A stretch of DNA of 64,000 nt from Snodgrassella alvi wkB2 (GCF_000600005.1 NZ_CP007446.1:1514894-1578893), one strand, 5' to 3'. Numbered from the stretch's first letter, positions 28,021-39,892 are shown. The notes: generated by a model not told the origin, from the letters alone. Program-made: numbers and translations.

Positions 28021-29644
28021 TAATCAGACGCCGCAGGCAACTGCCACAGTAAAACGTAATCCACCCTTTAACGTACTGGTATGGATTATTCCGGTGCTGG
28101 CATTATTAACCGGGGCATGGCTGCTTTTTCAACATCTGCGCCATACAGGGCCGGAAATTACTTTGTATATAAAAGATGCGGACGGAATTGAAATTAACAT
28201 GACTACCATTAAAGTCATGAACGTCACCGTCGGTAAAGTTACTGCAATCAGAATCAGCCCAGATGAAAAAGGCGTACAAATCAAAGCGCAGATGACCGCT
28301 GACGTCAAAAATATGCTACGTAAAGACACTCAGTTCTGGATTGTTAAACCACGCATAGATCAGAGTGGTATTACCGGCCTGAATACCTTAGTTTCCGGTT
28401 CATATATCGCTTTTACTCCGGGGCACAGCAAAGAAAGAGCAGAAACATTTACAGTTGCTGATTTACCTCCGGTTACTGCCATATCGCAAAGTGGTATACG
28501 TTTGCGTCTGAAAGGCCACAGTGACAAGCTGCTTAATCCGGGCAGCCCGGTACTTTACGGAGATATCAGTGCCGGACAAATTGAAAAAGCCTATTTTGAC
28601 CCTAAAGATAACAGTGTACATTATCAGGTCTACATCAATAGTCCGTATGACAGCCTGATAGGCGACAAAGTTAAATTCTGGCTACAGACCGGCCTGCAGG
28701 TTACTGCTTCTGGCGGCGGTGTACATATTGATTCAGCCCCCATACCCGCACTGCTCTCCGGTGCAATCGTATTCAAAACCATGTTTGAGGGTAAAGGCAA
28801 TCCTGTTGCCAACAATACCGAATTTACTCTCTACAATAGCGAACGGGAACTGGATAACCTGCCGACAAACCGTGCCCAATACTATGTTGTATTCTTCCAG
28901 CAATCTGTACGCGGACTCAGCGTTGGTGCTCCGGTAGAATATCAGGGTATTAATATCGGTTCTGTTGCAGATGTACCTTACTTTGCCCCGAATGACAGCC
29001 ATAAACTCTTCCAGCATGGCTGGATACCTGTACGTTTGCGTATTGAACCGGGACGTATGGAAATAAATGCCAGCAAACAGGATGATAAAATCTGGCAGCA
29101 GCAAATCCAGCAGGCACTTAATCTGGGGTTATCTGCATCTCTGGAAAAAGACAATCTGATTACTGGTAATCAGTATATTAGTTTATCTCAGGCGCAAGCG
29201 GGAGAATCACTGTTTAAACCAGTAGCACAATATCAGGGATATACCGTTATCAGCAGCACCCATACCGGACTTGATATGATTCAGAATCAATTGACTGCAC
29301 TATTAGCCAAAATGAATAAGCTGCCTATAGAAAGCACCATGAAACAGCTGGATATGACACTGGCGCAATTAAAAACGACTCTGGCCAGTGCAGACCGCTT
29401 GTTATCACAAAATAAAACTCAGCAACTACCTGCTGAGCTGGCGGCTACTCTGAAAGAATTACGGACTACATTACAAGGTGTATCCAGCACCTCACCTCTA
29501 TATGGTGATATTCAGCAAACTCTGAAAAGTATTGACAGCACCCTGAAAGATGCACAGCCAACACTGAAAACCCTGAAACAACAACCCAATGCCCTGATTT
29601 TTAATCGTCGCGGGCATGATCCGGAGCCAAAAGGAGCCAGATAA
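28007..29644 (+). CDS. pqiB: Paraquat-inducible protein B, MCE-domain tunnel protein
   Basis: 545 residues from the ATG at 28007, almost exactly E. coli length (546); the frame opens upstream at 27938 but the internal ATG has AAAGG upstream. N-terminal membrane anchor (FNVLVWIIPVLALLTGAWLL), then three MCE domains (beginning at ITLYIKDADGIE, IRLRLKGHSD, and YYVVFFQQSVRGLSVG). A C-terminal helical region forms the tunnel. Bridges inner and outer membrane for lipid transport. Overlaps pqiA by 14 bp and pqiC by one base (TAATG), so translation is coupled. Confidence 0.93.
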   Translation: MSQSDNQTPQATATVKRNPPFNVLVWIIPVLALLTGAWLLFQHLRHTGPEITLYIKDADGIEINMTTIKVMNVTVGKVTAIRISPDEKGVQIKAQMTADVKNMLRKDTQFWIVKPRIDQSGITGLNTLVSGSYIAFTPGHSKERAETFTVADLPPVTAISQSGIRLRLKGHSDKLLNPGSPVLYGDISAGQIEKAYFDPKDNSVHYQVYINSPYDSLIGDKVKFWLQTGLQVTASGGGVHIDSAPIPALLSGAIVFKTMFEGKGNPVANNTEFTLYNSERELDNLPTNRAQYYVVFFQQSVRGLSVGAPVEYQGINIGSVADVPYFAPNDSHKLFQHGWIPVRLRIEPGRMEINASKQDDKIWQQQIQQALNLGLSASLEKDNLITGNQYISLSQAQAGESLFKPVAQYQGYTVISSTHTGLDMIQNQLTALLAKMNKLPIESTMKQLDMTLAQLKTTLASADRLLSQNKTQQLPAELAATLKELRTTLQGVSSTSPLYGDIQQTLKSIDSTLKDAQPTLKTLKQQPNALIFNRRGHDPEPKGAR

Positions 29645-30180
29645 TGAAAATTTTGTTACCACTTGTCTGTGCTGTCAGTCTGACGCTTGGTGCATGTGCC
29701 GGTAATCCGATTACCTACTATCAGCTACCCGGCAGTAACTATCAATTACCGGCCGGCAGCCAGAGAATTCCGGTACAACTTAAAGTGGTACTGGCTGAGC
29801 GCCTTAATCAGGGGAATTTAGTTTATCAGGACAGTCCGACAACTCTGCACTTTGCCCAGCAGCATCTATGGGCTGATGATCTTGGCGATGAAATTAGTCA
29901 GACACTGGCCAATGAACTTAATAAACAAAGTATTCGCTATCTGTTTACTCCTGAAAATAAAACTAAAACCACACTAACTGTATATATACAGTCTTTTCAA
30001 GGTAGCTATGATGGTTATATCTACATCAGTGGTTACAGCAGCTGGCAGGGTATTAATAATGAACAAGGTCAGAACTTTAATGTCCGGCTACCTCAGCAAG
30101 GCAATGGCTACAATAATATGGTTAATGCTCTGGCTCAAGGACTCAGTAATGTAGCTAAAAGCATTGCTCCATATAATTAA
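29644..30180 (+). CDS. pqiC: PqiC family outer-membrane lipoprotein
   Basis: 178 residues. Signal peptide MKILLPLVCAVSLTL and lipobox GAC (Cys18), then a YYQLPGS motif typical of PqiC/DUF330 auxiliary lipoproteins. It is the outer-membrane docking partner of PqiB. Starts on the last base of pqiB. No strong terminator directly follows; a GGGG/CCCC hairpin at 30319-30346 could end the transcript. Confidence 0.9.
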   Translation: MKILLPLVCAVSLTLGACAGNPITYYQLPGSNYQLPAGSQRIPVQLKVVLAERLNQGNLVYQDSPTTLHFAQQHLWADDLGDEISQTLANELNKQSIRYLFTPENKTKTTLTVYIQSFQGSYDGYIYISGYSSWQGINNEQGQNFNVRLPQQGNGYNNMVNALAQGLSNVAKSIAPYN

Positions 30181-30581
30181 TTATTGCAATACTAACCAGG
30201 ATCGCAGTTTGGCCTAATAAGCACATTTGACAATTTTTTTCTAAACGGGACATACCGTTACTAATTCAAGTGCATAAGATGGCAATTCAGTAAATGAAAA
30301 TGCAGATGAGATGAGCTATGATGGGGAATTTATCAATACCCCATCATTTATAATAATAAAAAATTATTCTTTTAATGCCATATTTAATAAATATAGATAA
30401 AACAATAATATAAATCAGTAAAAATATTGATATTCTCTATATTAATAATGATACTTTCAGCTAAATGATTTTTTATTCTATAATCTCCAGATAACAAAAT
30501 TACACTAATGACACCATAAATTAATTCGCCAGATAACCAGAAAGATTTATAATAAAACAATATTTCTATCCGAAGAGAATT
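30181..30581. other. Intergenic region after pqiC
   Basis: 400 bp without a gene. A hairpin TGATGGGG (30319-30326) / CCCCATCA (30339-30346) may terminate pqiABC, although no T tract follows. The rest is AT-rich and probably contains the promoter of the next lipoprotein gene. Confidence 0.5.
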
Positions 30582-30836
30582 ATGAGATTAAAACTCGTTT
30601 CCCTTATTGCTTTACTTCTAGTTGGAGCATGCAGTATTGGCATGCCTTCTAATGTGGCAGTCGGTATTGGTGGTGGCAATCACAATTTTGGTCTTGGTAC
30701 GACAATTAACTTTCCGATTAGAACCAAGCCCGTACCATCAGAACCACCCGTTATAGCCGGTACAGAACCATCCGGCCAGCCTGAAAAACCGGCAGCAAAA
30801 ACAACCGATCAGAAAAAACAGCCTATCAATAAATAA
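30582..30836 (+). CDS. Small glycine-rich lipoprotein of unknown function
   Basis: 84 residues. Signal peptide with lipobox VGAC (Cys17). The mature N-terminus is Gly-rich with a beta-strand look (VAVGIGGGNHNFGLGTTINF). The tail is rich in Pro, Lys and Thr and probably disordered. AGAGAA precedes the ATG. I do not recognise the family; the location between pqi genes and aroC gives no functional clue. Confidence 0.78.
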   Translation: MRLKLVSLIALLLVGACSIGMPSNVAVGIGGGNHNFGLGTTINFPIRTKPVPSEPPVIAGTEPSGQPEKPAAKTTDQKKQPINK

Positions 30837-31089
30837 AAATATTACATTTGATTCATTATTAAATTTTACTATCCATTTAACATATTTTTTACTTATCAGG
30901 CTTATCACATCCTTATTTCTGTTGATAAGAGACAAAAATTTCTGGTAAAAAAGGTAAATTTATAACCATATCAAAGCATCTGCGCCAAAAACAAACGAAC
31001 TGCCAGACAAATTATGCCTAAACCGTATAAACCATGCTAAACTCAACAGCAAAATTATTTCTGATACTGAAAATGTAAGAGTAAAACTT

Positions 31090-32205
31090 ATGGCCGGCAA
31101 TACTTTCGGACAAATCCTTACTGTTACCACCTTTGGTGAAAGCCACGGTGCTGCAATTGGTTGTATCATAGACGGGTGTCCGCCGGGACTGGCTTTAAAT
31201 GAGGCCGATATTCAGCATGATCTGAACAGACGTAAACCCGGTACCAGCCGCCATGTTACTCAGCGTCGTGAAGCAGATATTGTCGAAATTCTTTCCGGCG
31301 TATTTGAAGGAAAAACCACCGGCACACCGATAGCTTTATTAATCAGAAATACTGATCAGCGCAGTAAAGATTATAGTGATATTGCTCAGAGTTTCCGCCC
31401 CGGACATGCGGACTACACATATTGGCATAAATACGGTATCAGAGATTATCGCGGCGGCGGACGTAGCTCAGCTCGTGAAACAGCTGCCCGGGTAGCAGCA
31501 GGCGCAGTAGCCAGAAAATGGTTACGTCAGCATTTTAATACTGAAATAATTGCCCATATCACCCAGATTGGTGAAAAAAATATCTCTTTTGAAGATTATG
31601 CCTATATAAACAATAATCCTTTTTTTGTCGCCAATAAAAGCCAGATTCAAGAACTGGAACAATATATGGATAGCATACGTAAAGCATGTGATTCCATCGG
31701 AGCCAAACTGCATGTTACTGCTCGTCATGTTCCGGTCGGACTGGGTGAACCGGTTTTCGATCGTCTTGATGCCGATATAGCTCATGCCATGATGGGCATT
31801 AACGCAGTTAAAGGCGTAGAAATAGGTGCAGGTTTTGAATGTATACGCCAAAAAGGCAGTGAACATGGAGATGAGCTGACACCTGAAGGATTTAGATCTA
31901 ATAATGCCGGCGGTATATTAGGAGGCATCAGCAGTGGTCAGGACATACACATTAATCTGGCCATTAAACCTACCAGCAGCATTGCCACACCTCGTCATTC
32001 AATAGATATTCATGGCAAGCCGGTTCTACTATCGACCCAAGGTCGTCACGATCCTTGTGTCGGACTGCGCGCAGCGCCAATTGCCGAAGCAATGCTTGCT
32101 TTGGTTCTCATGGATCATGCTTTACGCCAGCGTGCACAAAATGCTGATATTCACGTAGATACACCTGATATTGCTCATTATTTATCTGATGAAGCTAATA
32201 TCTGA
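31090..32205 (+). CDS. aroC: Chorismate synthase
   Basis: Last step of the shikimate pathway: makes chorismate from EPSP with reduced FMN. 371 residues. The three PROSITE-type regions are visible: [16 protein letters not shown] near the N-terminus, [21 protein letters not shown] near residue 125, and [18 protein letters not shown] near residue 318. Single gene by context. Confidence 0.96.
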   Translation: MAGNTFGQILTVTTFGESHGAAIGCIIDGCPPGLALNEADIQHDLNRRKPGTSRHVTQRREADIVEILSGVFEGKTTGTPIALLIRNTDQRSKDYSDIAQSFRPGHADYTYWHKYGIRDYRGGGRSSARETAARVAAGAVARKWLRQHFNTEIIAHITQIGEKNISFEDYAYINNNPFFVANKSQIQELEQYMDSIRKACDSIGAKLHVTARHVPVGLGEPVFDRLDADIAHAMMGINAVKGVEIGAGFECIRQKGSEHGDELTPEGFRSNNAGGILGGISSGQDIHINLAIKPTSSIATPRHSIDIHGKPVLLSTQGRHDPCVGLRAAPIAEAMLALVLMDHALRQRAQNADIHVDTPDIAHYLSDEANI

Positions 32206-32306
32206 ATATTTTTTATAGCCATAACTGCAAAGTTATCATCTGTATCAATGATTTAATTCATTATTATTTCATTGAAATGGCCATAAACCCACAAGGAAGT
32301 AACTTT

Positions 32307-32744
32307 ATGAGTCAAGAAACCGCTTTGGGTGCAGCCCTGAAATCAGCTGTACAGACCATGAGCAAAAAAAAGCAAACTGATATGATTGCCGAACATATCT
32401 ATCGCAAATATGATGTATTTAAGCATTTTAAACCATTGGCAATCGGCATTGATCAGGATTTAATTACTGCATTACCACAATATGATCCTGCTCTTATAGC
32501 ACGCGTTCTGGCCAATCACTGCCGCCGGCCGCGATATATCAAATCTCTGGCACGCGGAGGAAAGCGTTTTGATTTGAATAACCGCTTTAAAGGTGAAGTT
32601 TCACCAGAAGAGCAGGCTATTGCTAAACAGCATCCCTCTATGCAGACAGCAAAACCGGCATCAGCAACTGAAGTCGCAGAAACCCCCTCTGCAAAAGCTG
32701 AAACTGATCATAGCAGTAGCAGCGAAGAATCATCACAGAACTGA
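32307..32744 (+). CDS. proQ: ProQ/FinO family RNA-binding protein
   Basis: 145 residues from the ATG at 32307, chosen over the upstream in-frame ATG at 32277 because AAGGAAG lies 8 nt before it. The FinO-like domain spans about residues 10-95 (FKPLAIGIDQDLITALP; LANHCRRPRYIKSLARGGKRFDL). A short Ala/Thr/Ser/Glu-rich tail follows. The size agrees with the minimal neisserial ProQ. The family binds structured RNAs and 3' terminator hairpins and acts as an sRNA/mRNA chaperone. Its own terminator directly abuts the tatD start. Confidence 0.92.
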   Translation: MSQETALGAALKSAVQTMSKKKQTDMIAEHIYRKYDVFKHFKPLAIGIDQDLITALPQYDPALIARVLANHCRRPRYIKSLARGGKRFDLNNRFKGEVSPEEQAIAKQHPSMQTAKPASATEVAETPSAKAETDHSSSSEESSQN

Positions 32745-32755
32745 TACCAGCAGAT

Positions 32756-32782
32756 ACACGAGCCCTCAAGCTCGTGTTTTTT
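32756..32782 (+). terminator. Intrinsic terminator after proQ, abutting tatD
   Basis: 8-bp stem ACACGAGC / GCTCGTGT with a 6-nt loop and six T residues. The T tract ends six bases before the tatD ATG. Confidence 0.9.
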
Positions 32783-32788
32783 ATTCTC

Positions 32789-33556
32789 ATGCTATTTGAC
32801 AGCCACTGCCATCTCAATCACAGCCCCCTGACAGAAAATTTAACCCAAGTACTGCAACAGGCTGCTGATAAACATATTGGTCATTTTCTCGTACCCGCTA
32901 CCAGTCCTGCTGACTGGCTGACAACCATCGAACTTCAAGAAGCTTATTCTTGCATATATGCGGCAATAGGCATTCATCCCTGGTATATCAACAGTCACAA
33001 TGATTCTGCACTCAATCAACTCGAATCATTACTACATACACATCCAGATATTATGATGGGAGAAATTGGTCTGGATTTTGCACGAATAAATAACACAGCA
33101 GACAAAAATTTGCAGATTAACTGTTTTGAAGCCCAACTAAGAATGGCCAAATCTCTGCAGCGTCCTGTCATTATTCATAACGTCCATGCTACCGATGCTT
33201 GCATACACAGTATTAAACGTTGCCAATTTACTTTTGGCGGGATTGCTCATGCCTTTTCCGGCAGTATGGAAGAAGCACAGGCTTGGATTAAGCATGGTTT
33301 TTTTATTGGTGTTGGTTCTTTATTATTACGAACACAGGCAAAAAAAATTCGGCACATTGCCGAAAAGCTACCTTTACAACATATAGTAATCGAAACTGAT
33401 GCACCTTATATGTCTCCTCTGCCGCATCAGAATAACACTCCTGATAATTTACGCCAGATTGCTGAAATCATAGCCGGCTTGCGCAATAGTCACTGGCAGG
33501 ATATAGCTTCCATTACTAGCAAAAATACGTTTCAAGTTATTTCACAAAAAACTTAG
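32789..33556 (+). CDS. TatD family metal-dependent hydrolase
   Basis: 255 residues from the ATG at 32789; an upstream in-frame GTG at 32774 lies inside the proQ terminator and is unlikely. Motifs: FDSHCHLN (two metal-binding His), MMGEIGLDFA, RPVIIHNVHA, and ETDAPYMSP near the C-terminus. Family members are 3'-5' exonucleases or deoxyribonucleases (TatD/YcfH/YjjV). No Shine-Dalgarno precedes the ATG and a terminator sits directly upstream, so expression depends on readthrough or a very short leader. Confidence 0.88.
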   Translation: MLFDSHCHLNHSPLTENLTQVLQQAADKHIGHFLVPATSPADWLTTIELQEAYSCIYAAIGIHPWYINSHNDSALNQLESLLHTHPDIMMGEIGLDFARINNTADKNLQINCFEAQLRMAKSLQRPVIIHNVHATDACIHSIKRCQFTFGGIAHAFSGSMEEAQAWIKHGFFIGVGSLLLRTQAKKIRHIAEKLPLQHIVIETDAPYMSPLPHQNNTPDNLRQIAEIIAGLRNSHWQDIASITSKNTFQVISQKT

Positions 33557-33669
33557 TCTCAGTATTATTTATTAACTGAAAGAATCATTGGTGAAAGGCA
33601 TGAATAACACTAGAATGTTTTTTGCTTAGTACTCATATACAGAAATTTAAATAACTATTCATCATTAGG

Positions 33670-33706
33670 AATCTGCCAGCTTTCAACAATGGAAAGCTGG
33701 CAGATT
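33670..33706. terminator. Bidirectional terminator between tatD and TonB receptor
   Basis: 15-bp stem (33670-33684 with 33692-33706) with a 7-nt loop. T tract is short on each side. Confidence 0.8.
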
Positions 33707-33763
33707 TATACTTTTTCAAAAATTAATAATAAGAAATTATTTTGAAACAGCAATAACTTCGGA

Positions 33764-35743
33764 TTAGAAATTAACTTGTGCACTGATACTATAACGGCGC
33801 CCATCCAGAGTACGACCATAATCTTTCTGATCAACTCTTTTATCAAATATATTATAAATACCGCCACTTAAAATCAGATCTTTTTTCGGTTTAAATACCA
33901 ATCCTGTATCTACAAAACCATATGATGGCTTACCAATTGCCATTGAGGTCCGTGACAGATAATCTGAAGTTCTGCTGCGGAAATTCCATCTGGCCCATGT
34001 AGATAATTTTTCCGTCGCATTCCAGTTAAGCGTGGTATTAAACATATTTTTCGGCATTTCATTTAATGGCTTACCACTAAACTGACCACTCTTCTGCTCA
34101 CTATGTGTATAGGTATAATTCGCAGACCAGTCTACTTTTGGTGTAATTTTCCAGCCAAATGTTGCTTCTATACCGCGTAAAACTGCTTTATCCACATTTT
34201 CGCGCTGACTGATAAAGTCAAAATACTCATTACGCCAAGAACAGGCATTTGAACCGGCCTTACCCTGACAGGTACGTACTTCCGTTATTTTGTTTTTAAA
34301 CTTTGTATAATAAGTAGTTAAACCAGCAGAAAGATTACGGTTATTATCCCAGTTGAAACTGATTTCGAAATTATCTGATTTTTCCGGTTTCAGATTTGAG
34401 TTACCTATAATAATACCATTAGAATATCCACCACCGGTTACCTGCCCCCAGCCATCTGATGCTGCACGCAGTGCAGGTGCTTTATAACCACGGGAATAAC
34501 CACCCTTTATTGTCCATTCTTTATTAGGCGTCCATACACCATAAAACTTTGGAGTGATCTCAGAACCATAATTTTCATCATGATCCAGTCGTGCTGCACC
34601 AGTCAGTGCAAATGTTGGTACGATACGCCATTCATCCTGTCCGAAAACTGCCCAGGAATCACGCTCCAGATGAGTTAACCGCCGCCCGTTAATAACAAGC
34701 TGGTTACCCGTATCATTCAGTTCTTCCCGTTGCCATCTGCCGCCGATGCTCAAAGTATGCTTATTCAGGCGAAACTGAGTCTGGGTATTAAAAATAGTAT
34801 TTTTTTCATGCATATCACGTGATGGATTATCATTTTCCTCACGCTGAACATATGTCTGAGTATCAATTTTATCGTAGTAGCCACGATGAGTAATACTATA
34901 CTGATTGCGATCATACAGCGTGTAATCATCTGTAGGTTTTACACCCCTGCGCGGTGCTGTATCAATTGTTTTACCTACTTTACCATTGCGATTCTGTAAA
35001 CTTCGGTTTAATTCAAAATCAATTGTATTTTTATCATCCGGTGTCCAGGACAGAACCAGATCACCGTTGCGCATACGCTGTTCTTTATAGCCGCCGATAA
35101 ATTTATCTTCATCGCGGTGAGAATATCCTGCATTAACACGGATACCTAATTTATCCTGAATTAACGGACCGGAAACATAAACGCTGCTTTGCAGAGTATT
35201 ACCGCTATTACTATGCTGTTGTATAGTAGCATCTGCCTTAACTGAACCAGTCCAGTCAGCAGCTGTTTTTTTGGTAATGATATTAATCACCCCACCCATT
35301 GCATCTGATCCATATAAAGCTGAAGCAGGACCACGAATCACTTCAATCCGCTGAATCGCTGAAATTGGTGGCATCCAGCCTTGCTCAATTCCCGGACCAT
35401 CAGAATTAGGACGAACCCCGCGCGAATTTACCCGTTTGCCATCTATCAACAACATAGTATAAGCACCCGACATCCCACGGATGCTGATATCTTTCGTACT
35501 GCCACCACCGGTTACTACCACTCCTGGCACATCCAGCAAAGCATCAGTGACATCGTGATATTCCTTAGTTTCGAGTTCTTTGGCATTAATCACAGTTATT
35601 GATGCTGCTGCATTTTTTGCCTGTTGTTTAAATCCTGAAGCTGTTACCACTACATCATCCAGTTCTGCTTCTGCAGCATATAACGGAGATATTAAAGTTG
35701 AGAGTAATGCCAGTGAAAACGAATGATGAACCAGTTTACGCAT
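33764..35743 (-). CDS. TonB-dependent catecholate siderophore receptor (CirA-like)
   Basis: 659-residue outer-membrane receptor. Signal peptide ending in YAAEA, TonB box-like DDVVVTAS, plug domain with IRGMSGAYTMLLIDGKRV and RIEVIRGPASALYGSDAMGGV. The 22-strand barrel ends in a terminal Phe (SISAQVNF). The N-terminal half closely resembles E. coli CirA (about 660 residues), which imports catecholate siderophores such as dihydroxybenzoylserine. A Fur box and overlapping -10 lie about 75 bp upstream, so it should be iron-repressed. No siderophore synthesis genes are in the window. Confidence 0.9.
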   Translation of the reverse strand: MRKLVHHSFSLALLSTLISPLYAAEAELDDVVVTASGFKQQAKNAAASITVINAKELETKEYHDVTDALLDVPGVVVTGGGSTKDISIRGMSGAYTMLLIDGKRVNSRGVRPNSDGPGIEQGWMPPISAIQRIEVIRGPASALYGSDAMGGVINIITKKTAADWTGSVKADATIQQHSNSGNTLQSSVYVSGPLIQDKLGIRVNAGYSHRDEDKFIGGYKEQRMRNGDLVLSWTPDDKNTIDFELNRSLQNRNGKVGKTIDTAPRRGVKPTDDYTLYDRNQYSITHRGYYDKIDTQTYVQREENDNPSRDMHEKNTIFNTQTQFRLNKHTLSIGGRWQREELNDTGNQLVINGRRLTHLERDSWAVFGQDEWRIVPTFALTGAARLDHDENYGSEITPKFYGVWTPNKEWTIKGGYSRGYKAPALRAASDGWGQVTGGGYSNGIIIGNSNLKPEKSDNFEISFNWDNNRNLSAGLTTYYTKFKNKITEVRTCQGKAGSNACSWRNEYFDFISQRENVDKAVLRGIEATFGWKITPKVDWSANYTYTHSEQKSGQFSGKPLNEMPKNMFNTTLNWNATEKLSTWARWNFRSRTSDYLSRTSMAIGKPSYGFVDTGLVFKPKKDLILSGGIYNIFDKRVDQKDYGRTLDGRRYSISAQVNF

Positions 35744-35815
35744 AATGAAGACGGACCTCTGACGAATTTATTTTAATAAAATTTAAATAAATTATTTAGT
35801 TAAATTCATTTAAAT

Positions 35816-35834
35816 GATAATAGTAATCATTATA
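35816..35834 (-). promoter_or_regulatory. Fur box overlapping TonB receptor promoter
   Basis: GATAATAGTAATCATTATA matches the 19-bp Fur consensus GATAATGATAATCATTATC at 16 of 19 bases. On the minus strand a TATAAT -10 lies at 35834-35829, inside the box, with TTAGGT as a weak -35 (17-bp spacing). Iron-dependent repression is the natural reading. Confidence 0.85.
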
Positions 35835-36006
35835 TAATTTAACATAAATATACCTAAAAAGCATCAGATTTATTGACAAAATATAAAAAAGAATACCATT
35901 TGAGTTGGGGTAGGTATTATGTCATGGTAAGTAATGACATAACTCAATGATTTAAAAATAAGATTTACCAATAGCGATATATACTCTCATTTTAAAACCA
36001 GTAAAT

Positions 36007-36040
36007 AAAAAATCCCTGAAATTTAATTCAGGGATTTTTT
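36007..36040 (-). terminator. Intrinsic terminator of tRNA-Ser
   Basis: 14-bp stem (36007-36020 with 36027-36040), 6-nt loop, and an A/T run at each foot; on the minus strand it lies 7 bases after the encoded CCA. Confidence 0.92.
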
Positions 36041-36046
36041 GCAATA

Positions 36047-36139
36047 TGGCGGAGAGTAAGGGATTCGAACCCTTGATACAGGTTTTGCCCGTATACTCCC
36101 TTAGCAGGGGAGCGCCTTCGACCACTCGGCCAACTCTCC
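36047..36139 (-). tRNA. tRNA-Ser (anticodon GCU)
   Basis: 93 nt with CCA encoded. Acceptor GGAGAGT, D arm, anticodon stem CTCCC / GGGAG around loop CTGCTAA (GCU, reads AGC and AGU). A long variable arm (TATACGGGC...CCTGTATC) is typical of tRNA-Ser. Confidence 0.95.
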
Positions 36140-37883
<1,744 letters not shown>

Positions 37884-37913
37884 TTCTGATATGGAATATT
37901 ATAGGCAAATAAA

Positions 37914-38234
37914 ATGAAGTGGGTAACCTGGGTACTGTTATTTGCATTGGCCGGTTTACAATACGACTTGTGGATGGGGCATGGCGGCTGGCACGATATG
38001 TGGAATCTGGAGAACAACGTCATAAATCAGAATGCCAGTAATGAAACCCTGATACAGCGTAATCGTGCTCTTACCGCCGAAATTAAAGATCTCGCCGATG
38101 GAAAAGATGCGATAAACGAAATGGCCCGGGATAAACTGGGTTATATACAGGATGGCGAAGTTTTCTATCGTTTTGCACCTTCAGGCACACTTGTAACTAC
38201 TACAAATAATCAAAATAATATTCCTCAAAGATAA
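37914..38234 (+). CDS. ftsB: Cell division protein FtsB
   Basis: 106 residues. One N-terminal membrane helix (WVTWVLLFALAGLQYDLW). A periplasmic coiled coil follows (NETLIQRNRALTAEIKDLADG). The conserved end is MARDKLGYIQDGEVFYRF. Part of the FtsQLB divisome complex. 30 bp downstream of eno, so probably co-transcribed. Confidence 0.93.
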   Translation: MKWVTWVLLFALAGLQYDLWMGHGGWHDMWNLENNVINQNASNETLIQRNRALTAEIKDLADGKDAINEMARDKLGYIQDGEVFYRFAPSGTLVTTTNNQNNIPQR

Positions 38235-38256
38235 AGAAAAACACTTTGACATTACC

Positions 38257-38292
38257 AAACCAGCAGTTTTTAGTACCAAAAACCGCTGGTTT
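38257..38292 (+). terminator. Intrinsic terminator after ftsB
   Basis: Stem AAACCAGC / GCTGGTTT extended inward by GTTTTT / AAAAAC after one mismatch, 6-nt loop, T-rich tail (TTTATTTTAT). Confidence 0.85.
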
Positions 38293-38527
38293 TATTTTAT
38301 AGCAATAAATTGCAATATATTCTGTTTCCAACAGATGATTTAATTTGACTAATAAAATCCATCAACCTATAGTTTGGTTGTATCAATACCACAGCTTTTA
38401 AAATTTTCTAATCAATATCAGAATAGACTTAAAAGAATCATAGCCAATATATTAATCAATTAGTATGATATTTTAAAATCTGCTGAATCAGGTAAGATAA
38501 ATTGTTCTGGGTATTAAAGGCAAATAT

Positions 38528-38905
38528 ATGATTTCTATCCATCAGAAAAGTTACGGTTTAGACGTTGTACTATACAATGAATTTACACTAGAAGACTTTT
38601 ATCAGCTGGAAAATGCTTTGTTAAAAGCCATTGAACACATTCATTTACCTAATCTGTTACTTGATCTGAGCCAGATGAAAGATTTCACTATAGATATGGC
38701 TTTAGAACATCTCAGATTTCTGCGTCAGCATGCCCATGATTTTGGTCGCACTGCTATTGTCGTTGACGATATTTGGATTCGTATAGGTATACGTCTTGCT
38801 AATTTACTAACTTTGCAACGACTCAGATACTTTAGTGATACAGCTACAGCGCAAAAATGGCTGGAACAGAATACACAAAATTCAAATGCCATCCGCAATA
38901 ATTAA
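38528..38905 (+). CDS. STAS/SEC14-like (SpoIIAA-like) protein
   Basis: 125 residues. The fold pattern FTLEDFYQLENALLKAI, LLLDLSQMKDFTIDMAL and TAIVVDDIWIRIGIRLAN matches the SpoIIAA-like/STAS group of small cytosolic proteins. Members are thought to bind small hydrophobic ligands; the role is unknown. Single gene with its own 200-bp upstream region. A similar core without the kinase partner genes suggests no anti-sigma system here. Confidence 0.78.
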   Translation: MISIHQKSYGLDVVLYNEFTLEDFYQLENALLKAIEHIHLPNLLLDLSQMKDFTIDMALEHLRFLRQHAHDFGRTAIVVDDIWIRIGIRLANLLTLQRLRYFSDTATAQKWLEQNTQNSNAIRNN

Positions 38906-38983
38906 CTGCTTTATTCATCAGTAAGCACACTTAATATATTTAACTGATAAAACCAAAAATATTTTTAATTAAATTTAATTACA

Positions 38984-39676
38984 TCAAAGCTGATTGAGCC
39001 AGCCGGATATCGTTTCAGCCAATATTTCCGGTTGCTCCAGTGGCAACATATGCCCGCTATTTTCGATTATTTTCAAACTAGCCTGTGGTATAAATTCCTG
39101 CAACTCCTTAGCTTCATCGATAGAGCGCATCTGATCCTGCGCAGCAGCAATAATCAAAGTCGGGCAGGAAATTTTCTGACCTGTCGGAGTTTTACGGTTT
39201 AGCAAAGATTGTCTGCTTAACACATCAAAACCCAAACGTTCACTCATCTGCCGGATTCTGCTAATCATCTCTTGATTATTTTGATTATCAGGTCGCAACG
39301 TCTGAATTATAGCTTTATGTCCCAAACCACGAAAATTTAGATGCTGCTGAATTTTTAAAGTATTTTGCTTTGCTGCGTATTGCTGTGGTGTATCCTCACG
39401 CAATGAAGTAGCAATTAAGACAAGGGCAGCAACCCGCTGCGGATACTGGGCGGCCAGTGTTCTTGCAACATAGCCGCCAAGCGAAAAACCAATGAGCACA
39501 AAACGTTCAGGAGCAGAAACAGCAATATTTTCTGCCATAGTAGCAATACTGTCTCCGCTTGCCAGTGATGCACATAATAACGGCTGGGATTCAGCCAAAT
39601 TAGCTTTCATATCATCCCATAATGTTTCATCCAGCATAAAACCAGGAATGCATACCCAAGGTAATATTTCTTTCAT
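38984..39676 (-). CDS. Alpha/beta hydrolase (BioH-like)
   Basis: 230 residues from the ATG at 39676; the frame also opens with a GTG at 39703. Nucleophile elbow IGFSLGGYVAR (Ser near residue 84), oxyanion start WVCIPGFMLDE, acid near AAAQDQMRS, catalytic His in NSGHMLPLEQP. The closest recalled relatives are BioH-like and other small esterases; the substrate is unknown. No biotin genes adjoin it. Convergent with the SpoIIAA-like gene. Confidence 0.82.
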   Translation of the reverse strand: MKEILPWVCIPGFMLDETLWDDMKANLAESQPLLCASLASGDSIATMAENIAVSAPERFVLIGFSLGGYVARTLAAQYPQRVAALVLIATSLREDTPQQYAAKQNTLKIQQHLNFRGLGHKAIIQTLRPDNQNNQEMISRIRQMSERLGFDVLSRQSLLNRKTPTGQKISCPTLIIAAAQDQMRSIDEAKELQEFIPQASLKIIENSGHMLPLEQPEILAETISGWLNQL

Positions 39677-39892
39677 CTTGATAGTCTCAATAGAGCAAAC
39701 CACTGGACAGATATTCTATAACAGTTTATCAATCAGCCAAATTAATGTTTGCAATTATTTTGCTACCAATCTAAAACCCTTTTAACTAATTTCATTATTA
39801 TTTATTATTCTTACATTGCGTTGACTTAATCAACCTTATCCAGCAAAATTAAATCACCACTATCTTATCTTCTAATGACATTGAGAAATATA

